Shown: positions 1 to 8,336, numbered from the stretch's first letter. The stretch: DNA of 64,000 nucleotides from Eudoraea chungangensis (GCF_029360665.1 NZ_JARDUB010000004.1:434001-498000), one strand, 5' to 3'. Notes: generated by a model not told the origin, from the sequence alone. Program-made: numbers and translations.

Positions 1-35
1 ATACCGACTATTAATAATACAACATCCGATACGCC

Positions 36-416
36 ATGAACATCGAAAATACTATAGACGCTTTATTCTGGATAGACCAAATAGCTGCCACTGTCTGGAT
101 AATCCTCTCGCTTATAATGTTCTGGATACTATACCAGTTATACGCCTTGGAGAGTAAGGAACATCCTGTTTTTAAGTTTGGTGTCTTCTTATTGGTCTTG
201 GTTTGGTTATACCCAGTTTACACCTTTCTGTTTAATCAGATAGAAGTTGGTTTTGCTGGTAATTTATTAACCTTATGGGCTACTTCTCATTATATACTTA
301 AACTAAAAAAACTCGCGTTTAAGCAGTATCTTTTGTTACTGCCACAGATAGTTTGGCTGCTTGTTGCTACTTTTTACGTGGGCTGCCTATTAGCAGAAAA
401 GTATATGATGGCCTAA
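36..416 (+). CDS. small four-helix membrane protein, TspO/MBR-like
   Basis: A 126-residue, very hydrophobic protein with about four membrane segments (roughly residues 15-36, 46-66, 70-90 and 97-120). The C-terminal half resembles the last helices of TspO/MBR (tryptophan-rich sensory) proteins: a Trp/Tyr-rich helix ending in Phe-Asn, then a short loop, then a helix with a Leu-Pro-x-x-x-Trp pattern. Family members are usually about 150-160 residues with five helices, so this would be a short or divergent member. It lies alone at the window edge and its upstream context is not visible. TspO proteins bind porphyrins; no function is claimed here. It could equally be an unrelated small membrane protein. 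Confidence 0.6.
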   Translation: MNIENTIDALFWIDQIAATVWIILSLIMFWILYQLYALESKEHPVFKFGVFLLVLVWLYPVYTFLFNQIEVGFAGNLLTLWATSHYILKLKKLAFKQYLLLLPQIVWLLVATFYVGCLLAEKYMMA

Positions 417-573
417 CAAAATAGCCTGCAACCCATTAAATATTAAATAGTTGCGCTGGTCTTCGACAGGCGAAATAATTTTTTTTCAGCTTCTTTTTCT
501 TTATTTTTAAGAGAATTCTTGCAAGACAGGAAAGCAGGTACCCGGCTTAAGTAAAAGTAAAAAGGGTCTATAA

Positions 574-951
574 ATGTTTTTTACGGTAGAGATTAATTGG
601 AAATTATCTACAGTCCTTGGTCTTTTTATGCTTTTGCAGAGCTACATAACCTAGAATAAAACTCCGGTTACCCTGGATGAAACATTCCAATCAGAATTAA
701 TGACCAAAGTATACATGTCTATGGTTAAAATACAAACGTCTAAAAAAATTGAATTTGAAGAAGAAGTTTACCAAGGTTTGGATATGAAAAACGGAAATGT
801 AATACGCTATGCCTTAAATCCCGACAATATAGAAAAGATTCGGACTAAGGATAAACAGAAATCAACTCTCTTAACTCTAGCGGTAGTTATGGTCCCTTCT
901 ACAATCTTAGCTGTGCCATTGGCTAAAGAAGAAATAGATGATGCCCATTGA
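574..951 (+). pseudogene. broken copy 1 of a tandem lipoprotein family
   Basis: Reading from ATG 574, an N-terminal hydrophobic stretch and an LLQS lipobox-like motif are followed by a TAG stop at 652-654. The same frame then continues to 951 with a sequence clearly related to the two intact neighbours: a TLDE segment, a YQGL-x-MKNGN segment and a KST segment before a terminal membrane helix. The lipobox cysteine of the neighbours is Tyr here. One in-frame nonsense codon plus loss of the lipid-anchor cysteine argues for a decayed gene. Translation restart at ATG 700 would give only an unanchored 83-residue fragment. Confidence 0.7.
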
Positions 952-1020
952 ACTATATATCTGGCTAATAATTAAGTATTTTTCACCACTGGCTATGCCA
1001 TAGGATAATATAACGCTAAT

Positions 1021-1413
1021 ATGAATCTAAATTTATTCTCTAAGAAGCTATCCCTTTTTTTTCTAACCTTCTTAATTCTTTTACAAAGTTGTCAGGTATA
1101 TGACAAAGGGTCTGTAAGCCTTGAAGAGGCCTCGAAAACAGAACTACGTGCAAAAATTAGTACGGTAGATGTTGCGAAAATTAAATATAAAAAGATTGTA
1201 TTCGAGAATCAGGAATATTTCGGCCTCAAGAAGAAAAATGGGAATTGGGTTAAATTTCCGTTACGGCAACAAAATATTGAAACCCTAAGACTACAAAACA
1301 AAAAAAAGTCCACCTGGGCTACTGTGGGATTAGCACTCGGCTTTCCTATTTTCCTTATTCTACTCGCAGCATTGTATTGTGGGACGGAAGGATGTATTAA
1401 ATTGTGGGACTGA
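1021..1413 (+). CDS. small lipoprotein, tandem family copy 2
   Basis: A 130-residue predicted lipoprotein with a signal peptide ending in LLQSC (Cys about residue 24). The mature part contains SLEEA, then YKKIVFENQEYFGL-KKKNGN-W-KFPL, then a KKSTW motif and a terminal hydrophobic helix. This order of motifs is shared with the copies on either side, so they arose by tandem duplication. Lipid anchor plus C-terminal helix suggests a membrane-bound envelope protein. Its last codons lie in a 25-bp tandem duplication (1377-1426) that appears to have replaced the original C-terminus. The family is not recognised and no function can be assigned. Confidence 0.7.
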   Translation: MNLNLFSKKLSLFFLTFLILLQSCQVYDKGSVSLEEASKTELRAKISTVDVAKIKYKKIVFENQEYFGLKKKNGNWVKFPLRQQNIETLRLQNKKKSTWATVGLALGFPIFLILLAALYCGTEGCIKLWD

Positions 1414-1426
1414 AGGATGTATTAAT
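1377..1426. repeat. 25-bp tandem duplication across a stop codon
   Basis: Two adjacent 25-bp units (1377-1401 and 1402-1426), both starting TTGTGGGAC and containing GAAGGATGTATTAA, differ at two positions. Because 25 is not a multiple of three, the insertion shifts the frame and makes the lipoprotein end in CIKLWD. Reading unit 2 in the original frame would give CGTEGCINWNN and a stop. Confidence 0.85.
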
Positions 1427-1498
1427 TGGAACAACTAGGCGCTTATAGTAGGAAAAATAGAAAACATACCCTATTTAGTGGTACTAACCATACTGGAA

Positions 1499-1891
1499 AT
1501 GAAAATTAAAAATAAATACAGGCAATACTTGTGCACCCTCTTAGTAGTGCTTTTGTTATTGCAAAGTTGTCAGGTTTATCATAAAACTTCTGTTAATTTA
1601 GAAGAGGCTTTACAAGCCCAACTTCCTGTTAAAATAATATCAAAAACACAAGAAAAGTCTGTCTACAAAAAAATTGTTTTCGAAAATCAAAACTATTTTG
1701 GTCTAGATAGGAAGAATGGCAATATTGTAAAATACCCTCTGGAACATGAATTTATTGAAAAAATACTAATAAAAGATAAAACCGCATCGACCTGGTTAAC
1801 TATTGGTATTATTTTGATACCCTCTCTTGTTTTTACTTTTCTGATTGGAAATAATGTTGTTGAAAAAAGTATTAATACCTCATTCTTATAA
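1499..1891 (+). CDS. small lipoprotein, tandem family copy 3
   Basis: A roughly 130-residue lipoprotein with a basic N-terminus, a long hydrophobic signal and an LLLLQSC lipobox. The mature part repeats the family pattern: SVNLEEA, YKKIVFENQNYFGL-RKNGN-V-YPL, a short KDKTASTW segment and a C-terminal membrane helix. The start is placed at ATG 1499, which begins MKIKNKYRQY directly before the hydrophobic core; an upstream ATG at 1478 would add seven residues. Its TAA stop overlaps the ATG of the next copy (TAATG at 1889-1893), so the two were probably translationally coupled. The family is not recognised. Confidence 0.7.
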   Translation: MKIKNKYRQYLCTLLVVLLLLQSCQVYHKTSVNLEEALQAQLPVKIISKTQEKSVYKKIVFENQNYFGLDRKNGNIVKYPLEHEFIEKILIKDKTASTWLTIGIILIPSLVFTFLIGNNVVEKSINTSFL

Positions 1892-2267
1892 TGAAATTAA
1901 TGGGGACAAATAAAACAGTATTTTTTATTTTGTCGCTCCTGGTTACCATTCCAGGCTGTCAGATATACCAACCAGTTCCTGTTAGCTTAGAGGAGGCCGC
2001 CAATTCCAGTTTAAAAACCAAAATTGTAACGCATAATGGGATAATTTACACTACAAAAAAATCATAGCTGAAAAGCAGCAGTTTTTTGGGTTGAAAAAAA
2101 AGAATGGCAACTTGGTTAAATTTCCTTTAGATGAGGAGGAGATAGCCGCTATTCTAGTTAAGGATAAAAAGAAATCTTCATGGGCAAATTTTCTTTTAAT
2201 TGTAGGTATTCCTCTAGGAATCTCTTTTATATTGCTTATTATTATCCTTTTAACATGGGGCTATTAG
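1891..2267 (+). pseudogene. frame-broken copy 4 of the lipoprotein family
   Basis: ATG 1891 starts a lipoprotein signal (lipobox PGCQ) and the family's SLEEA segment, but the frame stops at TAG 2065-2067. The remaining family motifs (KKI, FFGLKKKNGNLVKFPL, KKSSW, terminal helix) continue in the -1 frame to TAG 2265-2267. The break lies on seven consecutive A residues (2055-2061) read as A_AAA_AAA in the zero frame. A -1 slip there would rejoin the two parts exactly. A simple one-base deletion with loss of function is the more conservative reading, given that copy 1 is also broken. Confidence 0.65.
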
Positions 2268-2342
2268 CATAAATATCTAATGGGCACCCACACCTATGTT
2301 CAACCAGGTTTTTCTACGGTTACAATAATAATAATGGGTTTT

Positions 2343-2564
2343 CTATATTAATTTAGGCCTGTCTTTTTTTGTCAAAAACAATAAAGCCTGTTTGATCCGG
2401 CTGTTTTTATGTTTGTAGAGACGAACGAGGGTGTTTTGTTCTTGTACTGTTTGAACAATACCGATTTTTATCGTTTCTACTTTCACTTCTTTCTTTTTTT
2501 CCTGTCCATAAGTCATTAAACCTATTAATAGGAAGACTGGTAAAATTTTACTTGCTTTCATCAT
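2343..2564 (-). CDS. small exported hypothetical protein
   Basis: A 73-residue product from the ATG at 2564 with a clear signal peptide (MMKASKILPVFLLIGLMTYGQ) and a Lys/Glu-rich then basic mature part. A longer reading starts 14 codons upstream but would put a polar stretch before the signal, so the shorter start is preferred. The mature part is only about 50 residues, with no motif I recognise. It is alone on its strand between the lipoprotein array and the M23 peptidase. It is probably a real small periplasmic protein, but codon evidence is weak for so short a gene. Confidence 0.45.
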   Translation of the reverse strand: MMKASKILPVFLLIGLMTYGQEKKKEVKVETIKIGIVQTVQEQNTLVRLYKHKNSRIKQALLFLTKKDRPKLI

Positions 2565-2728
2565 TTGGGGACGTTTTATACAATAAAACGCCCCCCAATG
2601 GCTCATCTTGTATTAGGAGCACCTAAAATTCACATATTCTCGGTCATTAGCACAAAGCTCGATGAAAAGTACAATTATATCGACAAACGGAAAGAGTACA
2701 AAGAACAATAGACCGATGTAAACGGTTT

Positions 2729-3427
2729 TTAATCGATTTTTACAGCATCAATTTTTAAAAGTAAATTAGGATTGGGACAGTTATTGGAATAAAACGGTAT
2801 TTCAGCCGAAGAACAAACACCCGGATAGTCTCCCTTTTTTTGACCAATATGGTGAATGAGCTGAAAGTGCAAATGCGGGGCGTAATTAACATTAATCGCA
2901 GGTTCGCCCAATCTGCCTAAAACATTACCCTTTTTAAATTCTTTTCCTACGTACAAATCATTTAAGGAATCAATAGATAAATGTCCATACAAACTGTAAA
3001 AGACAATATCTTTCTTCTTATGTTCCAGAATAATGGTAGGTCCATAATCGCCCTTTACCGCATTATTCTTAAAACTGTGTATCTTCCCATCCATCGGACT
3101 AAGAACCTCTGTTCCTACCCTTGCCCATAAGTCTATTCCCAAGTGTATATTTCGTTCGTCTTTAACCGAAGTATTAAAAGCGCTGTGCACCTTGTATAAA
3201 CTTCGTTTTTCTAAGTACCCGCCATAGGCAATTTTAGCATTTTTCCGGGAAAGGACTTTCTCGATATATGCCTGGCATTGATGGGGGTCAGAAATATTTA
3301 TATGACTTAATTCCTTATTTACTGTGGATAAATCTATAGACACATAGTGCTTCAAATCTACAGTACCCTTTAAAAGAAATATGGGAGTCTGAGATGTTTG
3401 TATGAGTAAATCCTTTAGGTTCTTCAT
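2729..3427 (-). CDS. M23 family metallopeptidase (LytM-like)
   Basis: A 232-residue protein with a C-terminal peptidase M23 (LytM/lysostaphin) domain, about residues 90-200. The zinc motif HxxxD is seen as H95 and D99 in NIHLGIDLW; the second motif HLHF gives H185 and H187, and YGHL supplies H149. M23 enzymes are zinc endopeptidases that cut peptidoglycan cross-bridges. No signal peptide is visible, which is odd for a wall hydrolase; Flavobacteriaceae carry such short cytosolic-looking forms. The N-terminal 90 residues are unassigned. It is transcribed alone, divergent from msrA. Confidence 0.85.
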   Translation of the reverse strand: MKNLKDLLIQTSQTPIFLLKGTVDLKHYVSIDLSTVNKELSHINISDPHQCQAYIEKVLSRKNAKIAYGGYLEKRSLYKVHSAFNTSVKDERNIHLGIDLWARVGTEVLSPMDGKIHSFKNNAVKGDYGPTIILEHKKKDIVFYSLYGHLSIDSLNDLYVGKEFKKGNVLGRLGEPAINVNYAPHLHFQLIHHIGQKKGDYPGVCSSAEIPFYSNNCPNPNLLLKIDAVKID

Positions 3428-3537
3428 TGTGATAATACAATTTACAGCCTGTCAAAAATAGAACTAGAAATCATAATTAACAGCTTTTTAACCACGATTA
3501 AAAAAAGAATTAATGAATTTTGAGCAAAATAATTGCA

Positions 3538-4215
3538 ATGAAAATTTTCACTACACTCCTCTTTGCAGGAATTTTTGTCACCTCTCTTGGCTGTCAGACA
3601 AAAATTAAGAATGAAAACAAAGCGGTCAATGAAATGGCTGTGGCAGAAAAATGGTCCGAACAGGATTTGGAAGGTTTTGAAACCGCATATTTCGCCAGTG
3701 GATGTTTCTGGTGCGTAGAAGCAATTTTTGAAAGCGTGAAAGGAGTTAAAGAGGTAGTTTCCGGCTATTCTGGGGGATTAGAAGAAAACCCAACTTATGA
3801 GCAGGTTGGTTATGGCAGAACCACTCATGCTGAGGCTGTAAAGGTCTATTACGATCCTGAAAAAATCAGTTTTATAGAATTGGTTCAGGTCTTCTTTGGA
3901 TCTCACGATCCTACCAGTTTAAACAGACAAGGTCCGGATCGGGGTCCGCAATACCGTTCAATTGCCTTTTACAAAAATGCAGAAGAGCAAAAAATCATTG
4001 AATCCTATAAAAAAGCGCTAGAAGATAAGATGGTTTATGATAGGCCAATAGTGACAGAGGTAAAGGCCTTTGATGTATTTTATGATGCTGAGGATTACCA
4101 TCAGGACTACGAAAGGAAAAATCCAAACAACTCTTATATTAGACAAGTATCTATTCCGCGTCTTAAACGATTCAAAAGCAATTTTCCAGAGTATTTAAAA
4201 GAAGAGTCTCATTAA
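3538..4215 (+). CDS. msrA: peptide-methionine (S)-S-oxide reductase MsrA, lipoprotein form
   Basis: MsrA reduces methionine-S-sulfoxide in proteins back to methionine. The active-site GCFWC motif, the GYSGG segment and the pattern around DPTSLNRQGPDRGPQYRS are all present, so the catalytic domain (about residues 45-215) is complete. From ATG 3538 the protein has a signal and a lipobox (SLGC), so this copy is exported and lipid-anchored and would repair envelope proteins. An upstream TTG would add only six residues. It is monocistronic, followed by a strong hairpin terminator at 4240-4267. Confidence 0.95.
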   Translation: MKIFTTLLFAGIFVTSLGCQTKIKNENKAVNEMAVAEKWSEQDLEGFETAYFASGCFWCVEAIFESVKGVKEVVSGYSGGLEENPTYEQVGYGRTTHAEAVKVYYDPEKISFIELVQVFFGSHDPTSLNRQGPDRGPQYRSIAFYKNAEEQKIIESYKKALEDKMVYDRPIVTEVKAFDVFYDAEDYHQDYERKNPNNSYIRQVSIPRLKRFKSNFPEYLKEESH

Positions 4216-4239
4216 CGGTTTGTGTGTTTTAATAAATAT

Positions 4240-4267
4240 AAGCGACTTTTAAAGGTCGCTTTTTTTA
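4240..4267 (+). terminator. rho-independent terminator after msrA
   Basis: Arms AAGCGAC (4240-4246) and GTCGCTT (4255-4261), with further pairing inside the loop, are followed by a T run. It lies 24 bp after the msrA stop. Confidence 0.85.
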
Positions 4268-4319
4268 TTTGCTAAATGTATCCCTATATTTAAGGATTAC
4301 AAAAACAGAACTACTTCTA

Positions 4320-5705
4320 ATGAAATTCCTAAAAAACAACCTGCCCCTCAGTCTATTTACAATTATTCTTCTTCTGGTATTCGGAGCCTGTGAAAACCAA
4401 CCCAAAGATTTAACCCCATGGAAATCTATTTTTAATGGAACCTCTTTTGACGGATGGAGTATAAAGGGAGGAACTGCCGAATATGAAATTCGGGACGGTA
4501 TCATCGTAGGCAAAACGGTGTATAATACTCCCAACACTTTTTTAACTACAGATATGCTTTATGGAGATTTTATTTTGGAATTAGATTATATGGTAGACTC
4601 TACGATGAACTCTGGTATACAAATAAGGAGTAATAGCCTCCCACACTATAGAAATGGCACGGTCCATGGGTATCAAATAGAAATAGATCCTTCCGAACGC
4701 GCATGGAGCGCCGGGATATACGATGAGCAAAGAAGGGGTTGGCTATGTACCTTAGAAGATAATCCTAAAGCGCAAAAAGCTTTTAAACAAAATAGCTGGA
4801 ATCACTATAGAATCGAGGCCATTGGCGACACTTTAAAAACATGGATAAACGGTGTTTCTGCCGCACATTTAATAGACGACAAAACAGCAAAGGGATTTAT
4901 TGGCCTTCAAGTACATAGCATTGGAAAAGACAAAAAGGAAGGCACGGAGATTAAATGGAAAAACGTAAATATACTAACGGATAGTTTATACAAATACAGT
5001 AAAAAGAGCGATCTAAAACCTGTAATAACGAAGAATGCTTTAACCATAAGTGAAAAAGAATCCGGATACCATATGCTTTGGGATGGTACAAGTACAGCAG
5101 GCTGGCGAGGCGCGCGTTTAGAAGAATTTCCTGAAGAGGGCTGGGTTATCAATAATGGCGAGCTTACGGTCTTGGCTTCAGGAGGAGAAGAATCATCTGC
5201 AGGTGGCGATATAGTAACCAAAGAAGTATTTGGAAATTTTGAATTGCAAGTCGATTTTAAGCTTACAAAAGGAGCTAATAGTGGTATAAAATACTATGTG
5301 AATACAGATATAAATAAAGGTCCTGGTTCATCCATCGGGTTAGAATACCAAATTTTAGATGATGCTGTACACCCGGATGCTAAACTTGGGAATCATGAAG
5401 GAAGCAGAACTATTGCCTCCTTGTACGACCTTATTATGGCCCATCCAGACAAACCCGTAAAGCCGATAGGAGAATGGAATCATGCAAGAATAGTCTCTGA
5501 TTCTGCTCATGTGGAACACTGGTTAAATGGAATGAAGGTCTTAGAATATGAAAGAGGAAGTGCCATGTATAAAAAACTGGTCGCCGAGAGCAAATACAAG
5601 GTATGGCCCAATTTTGGTGAGGCTAAAGAAGGACATATTTTACTGCAGGATCACGGCGATCTGGTTTCCTTTAAAAATATTAAAATAAAACCTATCATAA
5701 ATTAA
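4320..5705 (+). CDS. lipoprotein with two DUF1080 (3-keto-disaccharide hydrolase-like) domains
   Basis: From ATG 4320 the product is 461 residues with a lipobox (FGAC), so it is an anchored envelope protein. Two DUF1080 domains are visible, about residues 30-220 and 250-460: each opens with a W/L-FNGTS-x-x-GW-type motif (SIFNGTSFDGWS; LWDGTSTAGWR) and carries the family's GIQ/GIKYY and H-G-YQ/EYQ segments. DUF1080 is a jelly-roll, concanavalin-like fold linked to hydrolysis of 3-keto-glycosides. It lies 5 bp upstream of two Gfo/Idh/MocA oxidoreductases, which fits that pathway. The in-frame upstream TTG (4269) would precede the signal and is rejected. Confidence 0.9.
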   Translation: MKFLKNNLPLSLFTIILLLVFGACENQPKDLTPWKSIFNGTSFDGWSIKGGTAEYEIRDGIIVGKTVYNTPNTFLTTDMLYGDFILELDYMVDSTMNSGIQIRSNSLPHYRNGTVHGYQIEIDPSERAWSAGIYDEQRRGWLCTLEDNPKAQKAFKQNSWNHYRIEAIGDTLKTWINGVSAAHLIDDKTAKGFIGLQVHSIGKDKKEGTEIKWKNVNILTDSLYKYSKKSDLKPVITKNALTISEKESGYHMLWDGTSTAGWRGARLEEFPEEGWVINNGELTVLASGGEESSAGGDIVTKEVFGNFELQVDFKLTKGANSGIKYYVNTDINKGPGSSIGLEYQILDDAVHPDAKLGNHEGSRTIASLYDLIMAHPDKPVKPIGEWNHARIVSDSAHVEHWLNGMKVLEYERGSAMYKKLVAESKYKVWPNFGEAKEGHILLQDHGDLVSFKNIKIKPIIN

Positions 5706-5710
5706 AAATA

Positions 5711-7039
5711 ATGACTACTAGACGCAATTTTATCAAAAAAACCACAGCTGGCAGTGCAGCGATAACCATAGGCGCTATGAGTATTCCAGGTATTTCTAAT
5801 GCCAATCTTTTCTCCTCAAATGATCAGTTACAAGTGGCTGTAGTTGGTATAAGAAGCAGGGCAAAAGCGCTGACCATGGGAATCAACAAAAGCCCCAATG
5901 TTAAGATAATTTATAACTGCGACGTAGATGACAAAATAATAGAAGAGCACAATGCATGGAGTAAAAAAACCATTGGTTATGTACCTAAAGTAGAAAAGGA
6001 TTTTAGAAAAATGCTAGAGGACAAAGATGTTGATGCGGTTTTTATCGCCACCCCGGAGCACTGGCACGCACCAATGGCAATACTAGCCCTTCAAGCGGGC
6101 AAACATGTTTATGTAGAAAAGCCCTGTAGTCATAATCCCTGGGAAAATGATTTATTAGTTGCTGCACAAAAAAAGTACGGAAAAAAAGTACAAATGGGAA
6201 ATCAGCAACGCTCCGCAAAGACTTCTATCATGGCCATTCAGGATATTAGAAATGGTATTATTGGGGACGTTTATAAAGGGGAGGCTTATTATTCTAATAA
6301 TAGAGGAAGTATTGGAGAGGGAAGACCTATAGATGTTCCTTCTACCTTAGACTGGGAACTCTGGCAAGGACCTGCTCCGAGAAAGGCTTATAAAGATAAT
6401 GTACACCCCTATAATTGGCACTGGTTCCGTAACTGGGGTACCGGAGAGATTCATAATAATGGTACCCACGAAATTGATATTTGCCGATGGGCGCTTGGTG
6501 TAGATTTACCAGAGACCGTAACTTCCTTTGGCGGAAAATACACCTATCAGGACGATTGGGAATTTGTAGACAACCAGCAGGTTACTTATTCTTTTTCAGG
6601 AAATAAATTTATAACCTGGAATGGGCACAGTCGTGGGCAGATGAAACCAGCAAGACCTGGAAGAGGTGCAACGATCTATGGAAGTAAGGGTAGTATGGAA
6701 CTGAGTAGAGAAAGTTACAAATTATATGGCCTGGACGGTAAGATTATAAAAACAGAATTAGAAAGTGGCAGCAGTGCAACTATTGATACTATGGGAGCCG
6801 GTGATCTGGATGGAATGCATATCGCTAACTTCTTTAATGCTATTAGAAAAGATGAGCCGCAGAATTCTCCAATAAGCGACGCAAGTATTACGACCATGCT
6901 TTGCCATCTGGGTAACATGGCACAAGATGCCGGCGAAACCTTAAAGATTGATACTACTACGGGTAAAGTACTAAACAATGAGAAGGCTATGGCCGGTTGG
7001 AAACGGGAGTACGAAAGTGGTTGGGAACCAAAATTATAG
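5711..7039 (+). CDS. Gfo/Idh/MocA family oxidoreductase with Tat signal
   Basis: A 442-residue NAD(P)-dependent sugar oxidoreductase of the Gfo/Idh/MocA family. The N-terminus begins TTRRNFIKK, a twin-arginine signal, so a folded cofactor-bearing enzyme is probably exported. The Rossmann part is followed by ATPEHWHAPMAI and by GKHVYVEKPCSHN, whose EKP lysine is the family's catalytic-site Lys; GTHEIDICRWAL provides the usual His/Asp region. It is the middle gene of a three-gene operon: 5 bp after the DUF1080 gene, 13 bp before the next oxidoreductase. The likely role is periplasmic sugar oxidation or reduction; the substrate is unknown. Confidence 0.92.
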   Translation: MTTRRNFIKKTTAGSAAITIGAMSIPGISNANLFSSNDQLQVAVVGIRSRAKALTMGINKSPNVKIIYNCDVDDKIIEEHNAWSKKTIGYVPKVEKDFRKMLEDKDVDAVFIATPEHWHAPMAILALQAGKHVYVEKPCSHNPWENDLLVAAQKKYGKKVQMGNQQRSAKTSIMAIQDIRNGIIGDVYKGEAYYSNNRGSIGEGRPIDVPSTLDWELWQGPAPRKAYKDNVHPYNWHWFRNWGTGEIHNNGTHEIDICRWALGVDLPETVTSFGGKYTYQDDWEFVDNQQVTYSFSGNKFITWNGHSRGQMKPARPGRGATIYGSKGSMELSRESYKLYGLDGKIIKTELESGSSATIDTMGAGDLDGMHIANFFNAIRKDEPQNSPISDASITTMLCHLGNMAQDAGETLKIDTTTGKVLNNEKAMAGWKREYESGWEPKL

Positions 7040-7052
7040 ATCTATCAAAGCA

Positions 7053-8240
7053 ATGAAAAGAAGAGATTTTGTATTAAAAACAGGAATGGCGGCCTCCGCC
7101 ATAGGAGCAACTACTTCAGTTAACGCAGCTTTAAAATATAGAAAAAGCTTGGAATCATCTATTAATATAGGGGTAATTGGTACAGGAGATAGAGGAAGTG
7201 GTCTAATTTCCGTAATGAATAAAATCCCTGATTTAAATGTAGTAGCCTGTTGCGACGTCTTGCCTTTTCGATTAGAGAAAGGAATTGCGAATAGTGGTGG
7301 GAAGGCCCAAGGTTATGCGGACTATCGAAAGCTTCTGGAACATAAAAACCTAGACGCTGTTCTACTTGCTACGCCTTTTAGCACACATTCTCATATTGGT
7401 ATAGACATTCTAGATGCGGATAAACATTTATATGCAGAAAAAACCCTTGCCAAGGGTTATAAAGGAATAACCGCTTTTTTGGAGAAAGCCACCGCATCCA
7501 ATAAGATTATACAAACCGGGCATCAGTATCATAGTTCCAGACTGTACACGCATATAGTTAAACTTATTCACGAAGGAAAGGTAGGCAAGATTACTGCAAT
7601 TGAATGCCAATGGAATAGAAATGGTAATTGGCGACGCCCGGTTCCGGATCCTTCCTTAGAAAGAGCCATTAATTGGAGAATGTACAAAGAATATTCCGGT
7701 GGTTTGGTCGCAGAACTCTGCTCGCATCAAATAGATTTTACCAATTGGGTATTACAGGCAACTCCGGATAAAGTAATGGGAATAGGAGGTATTGATTATT
7801 GGAAAGATGGAAGAGAAACTTTTGACAATATTCATCTGATCTACAATTATCCAGAAGGAGTTAAGGCCACATTCACCTGCCTTACCAGTAACGCTAAAGA
7901 TGACTACCAAATAAAGGTAATGGGTGATAAGGGAACGATAATTCTAGACTATGTAAAAGCCTGGTTCTATCCAGAAGGAGATTATAAAAAAGAAATTACC
8001 GAAGTAGATGGTGTAGCCGGAGCTACTGTACGTTGGGATGAAGGAAAAGGCATTCCCCTTAATGTGGAACACGCCGATCCCAGTAAGCAAGCCCTTATAG
8101 ATTTTAAGGATAGTATTCTAAACAATTCAATGCCCGTATCTAGTGTGGTGACTGGGGCCAGGGCTGCAATTTGTGTTCAGATGGGGCTGGATGCTATGCA
8201 CGAAGACAGAATTGTATATTGGGATAAGAAAGAAAAATAA
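7053..8240 (+). CDS. second Gfo/Idh/MocA oxidoreductase with Tat signal
   Basis: A 395-residue family member from ATG 7053, beginning MKRRDFVLKTG, a Tat-type signal. An upstream in-frame start (6978) lies inside the preceding gene and would mask this signal, so it is rejected. The Rossmann motif is GVIGTGDRGSG. The usual EKP motif reads AEKTLAKG, keeping Glu-Lys but losing Pro. The C-terminal segment with CSHQIDFTNW corresponds to the substrate-side domain. Same operon as the DUF1080 lipoprotein and the 5711 paralogue; paired enzymes could perform successive or alternative redox steps at C3 of a glycoside. Confidence 0.9.
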   Translation: MKRRDFVLKTGMAASAIGATTSVNAALKYRKSLESSINIGVIGTGDRGSGLISVMNKIPDLNVVACCDVLPFRLEKGIANSGGKAQGYADYRKLLEHKNLDAVLLATPFSTHSHIGIDILDADKHLYAEKTLAKGYKGITAFLEKATASNKIIQTGHQYHSSRLYTHIVKLIHEGKVGKITAIECQWNRNGNWRRPVPDPSLERAINWRMYKEYSGGLVAELCSHQIDFTNWVLQATPDKVMGIGGIDYWKDGRETFDNIHLIYNYPEGVKATFTCLTSNAKDDYQIKVMGDKGTIILDYVKAWFYPEGDYKKEITEVDGVAGATVRWDEGKGIPLNVEHADPSKQALIDFKDSILNNSMPVSSVVTGARAAICVQMGLDAMHEDRIVYWDKKEK

Positions 8241-8336
8241 TAGTGCAATCTTCCAGGTTCAGACTAGGTATTTGAAAACTGATAAAGTATTTAAATAATG
8301 GGTAGATGCTGAGAAGTTAAAATTGGGTTAAGCTGT

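Noticed and set aside
6978-7052. Longer start for the second Gfo/Idh/MocA gene
   Set aside because: It overlaps the preceding gene and would place 25 residues before the Tat signal; ATG 7053 directly precedes MKRRDF.
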